A DNA stretch of 64,000 bases from Flavobacterium poyangense. GTDB lineage: Bacteria; Bacteroidota; Bacteroidia; Flavobacteriales; Flavobacteriaceae. The DNA lies in contig NZ_JAALLN010000004.1 in NCBI RefSeq assembly GCF_011751075.1, positions 218,525 through 282,524 on the forward strand, written 5' to 3'. The position numbers and the translations under genes were made by a program. Under the pieces are notes generated by a model. That model was not told where the DNA came from. It saw only the letters and a program-made list of their open reading frames with translations, and did no database searches. This document shows, piece after piece, positions 63,964 to 64,000 of this stretch (positions within the stretch are counted from its first letter, which is position 1; every line of letters starts with the position of its first letter).

Positions 63964-64000
63964 ATGTCAACAGAAAGGAAAGTTCTAAAAAAAGTAATGC
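63964..64000 (+). CDS. 5' end of an unidentified gene (possible transposase)
   Basis: Twelve codons are visible (MSTERKVLKKVM) before the window ends. The upstream TGTCTTGTCCTGAAAAAGGT TGAC piece (63924-63947) resembles insertion-sequence end sequences seen in Bacteroidetes IS3-type elements. Neither the family nor the element can be confirmed from this stretch. Confidence 0.35.
   Translation, partial: MSTERKVLKKVM

Overview
The window is about 64 kb of chromosome from a Flavobacterium-like member of the Bacteroidetes. The evidence is the low GC content, the promoter boxes of the TAnnTTTG type, a type IX secretion (CHU_C, type B) protein, bacillithiol synthesis (BshC), HYC_CC_PP and DUF4295 proteins, and a SecA of Bacteroidetes type without a C-terminal zinc motif. 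Genes lie on both strands in short operons. Most gaps hold rho-independent hairpins or dispersed inverted repeats. I saw no tRNA, rRNA, CRISPR array or intact prophage. One possible insertion-sequence edge lies at the last 80 bases.

Layout. 1-4.1 kb: the 3' part of rimO, a small secreted protein, and a tandem pair of amidase lipoproteins. 4.2-9.8 kb: a porin, an aldo/keto reductase, an orphan DUF433 antitoxin, a sialate O-acetylesterase and a DUF1573 protein. 9.9-19.4 kb: a histidine kinase/response regulator pair, a metallo-hydrolase, a radical SAM enzyme and a 1351-residue T9SS protein. 19.5-24.9 kb: an MFS symporter, a TPR protein and an RNA-repair operon (unknown gene, RtcB ligase, PrfH release factor), with a 28-codon ORF and its own terminator upstream. 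25.8-32.4 kb: bshC, a membrane acyltransferase, ndk, small secreted proteins and a serine hydrolase. 32.9-41 kb, nearly all on the minus strand: ftsY with a small membrane gene, rpmB-rpmG-DUF4295, cinA, Hpt, FAH hydrolase, exonuclease, an E2 acyltransferase and a glycosyltransferase. 41.3-47.6 kb: secreted proteins, a second acyltransferase, a CpsB-type phosphatase and a WcaJ-type glycosyl-1-phosphate transferase. 47.9-54.5 kb: a probable metal-efflux operon (HYC_CC_PP, TolC, RND pump, adaptor, Cys-rich lipoprotein). 54.7-63.9 kb: DUF6326, an ABC-F protein, a methyltransferase, a LolD-like ATPase, a cobalamin adenosyltransferase, DUF2795 and secA.

The most notable points are these. (1) The RtcB-PrfH ribosome-repair pair is led by an unrecognised 247-residue gene and preceded by two palindromes. 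(2) A family of six intergenic elements has ends resembling TAATTAATTCAAGTTGCTAG. Three share a common interior, and two fill the space between convergent genes so that the element ends supply the TAA stop codons. (3) A second family of nested inverted repeats has four units. (4) Several genes are too short for ordinary ORF calling: DUF4295 (50 aa), a 59-aa membrane protein after ftsY and the 28-aa ORF. All functional calls rest on reading motifs; no database search was possible.
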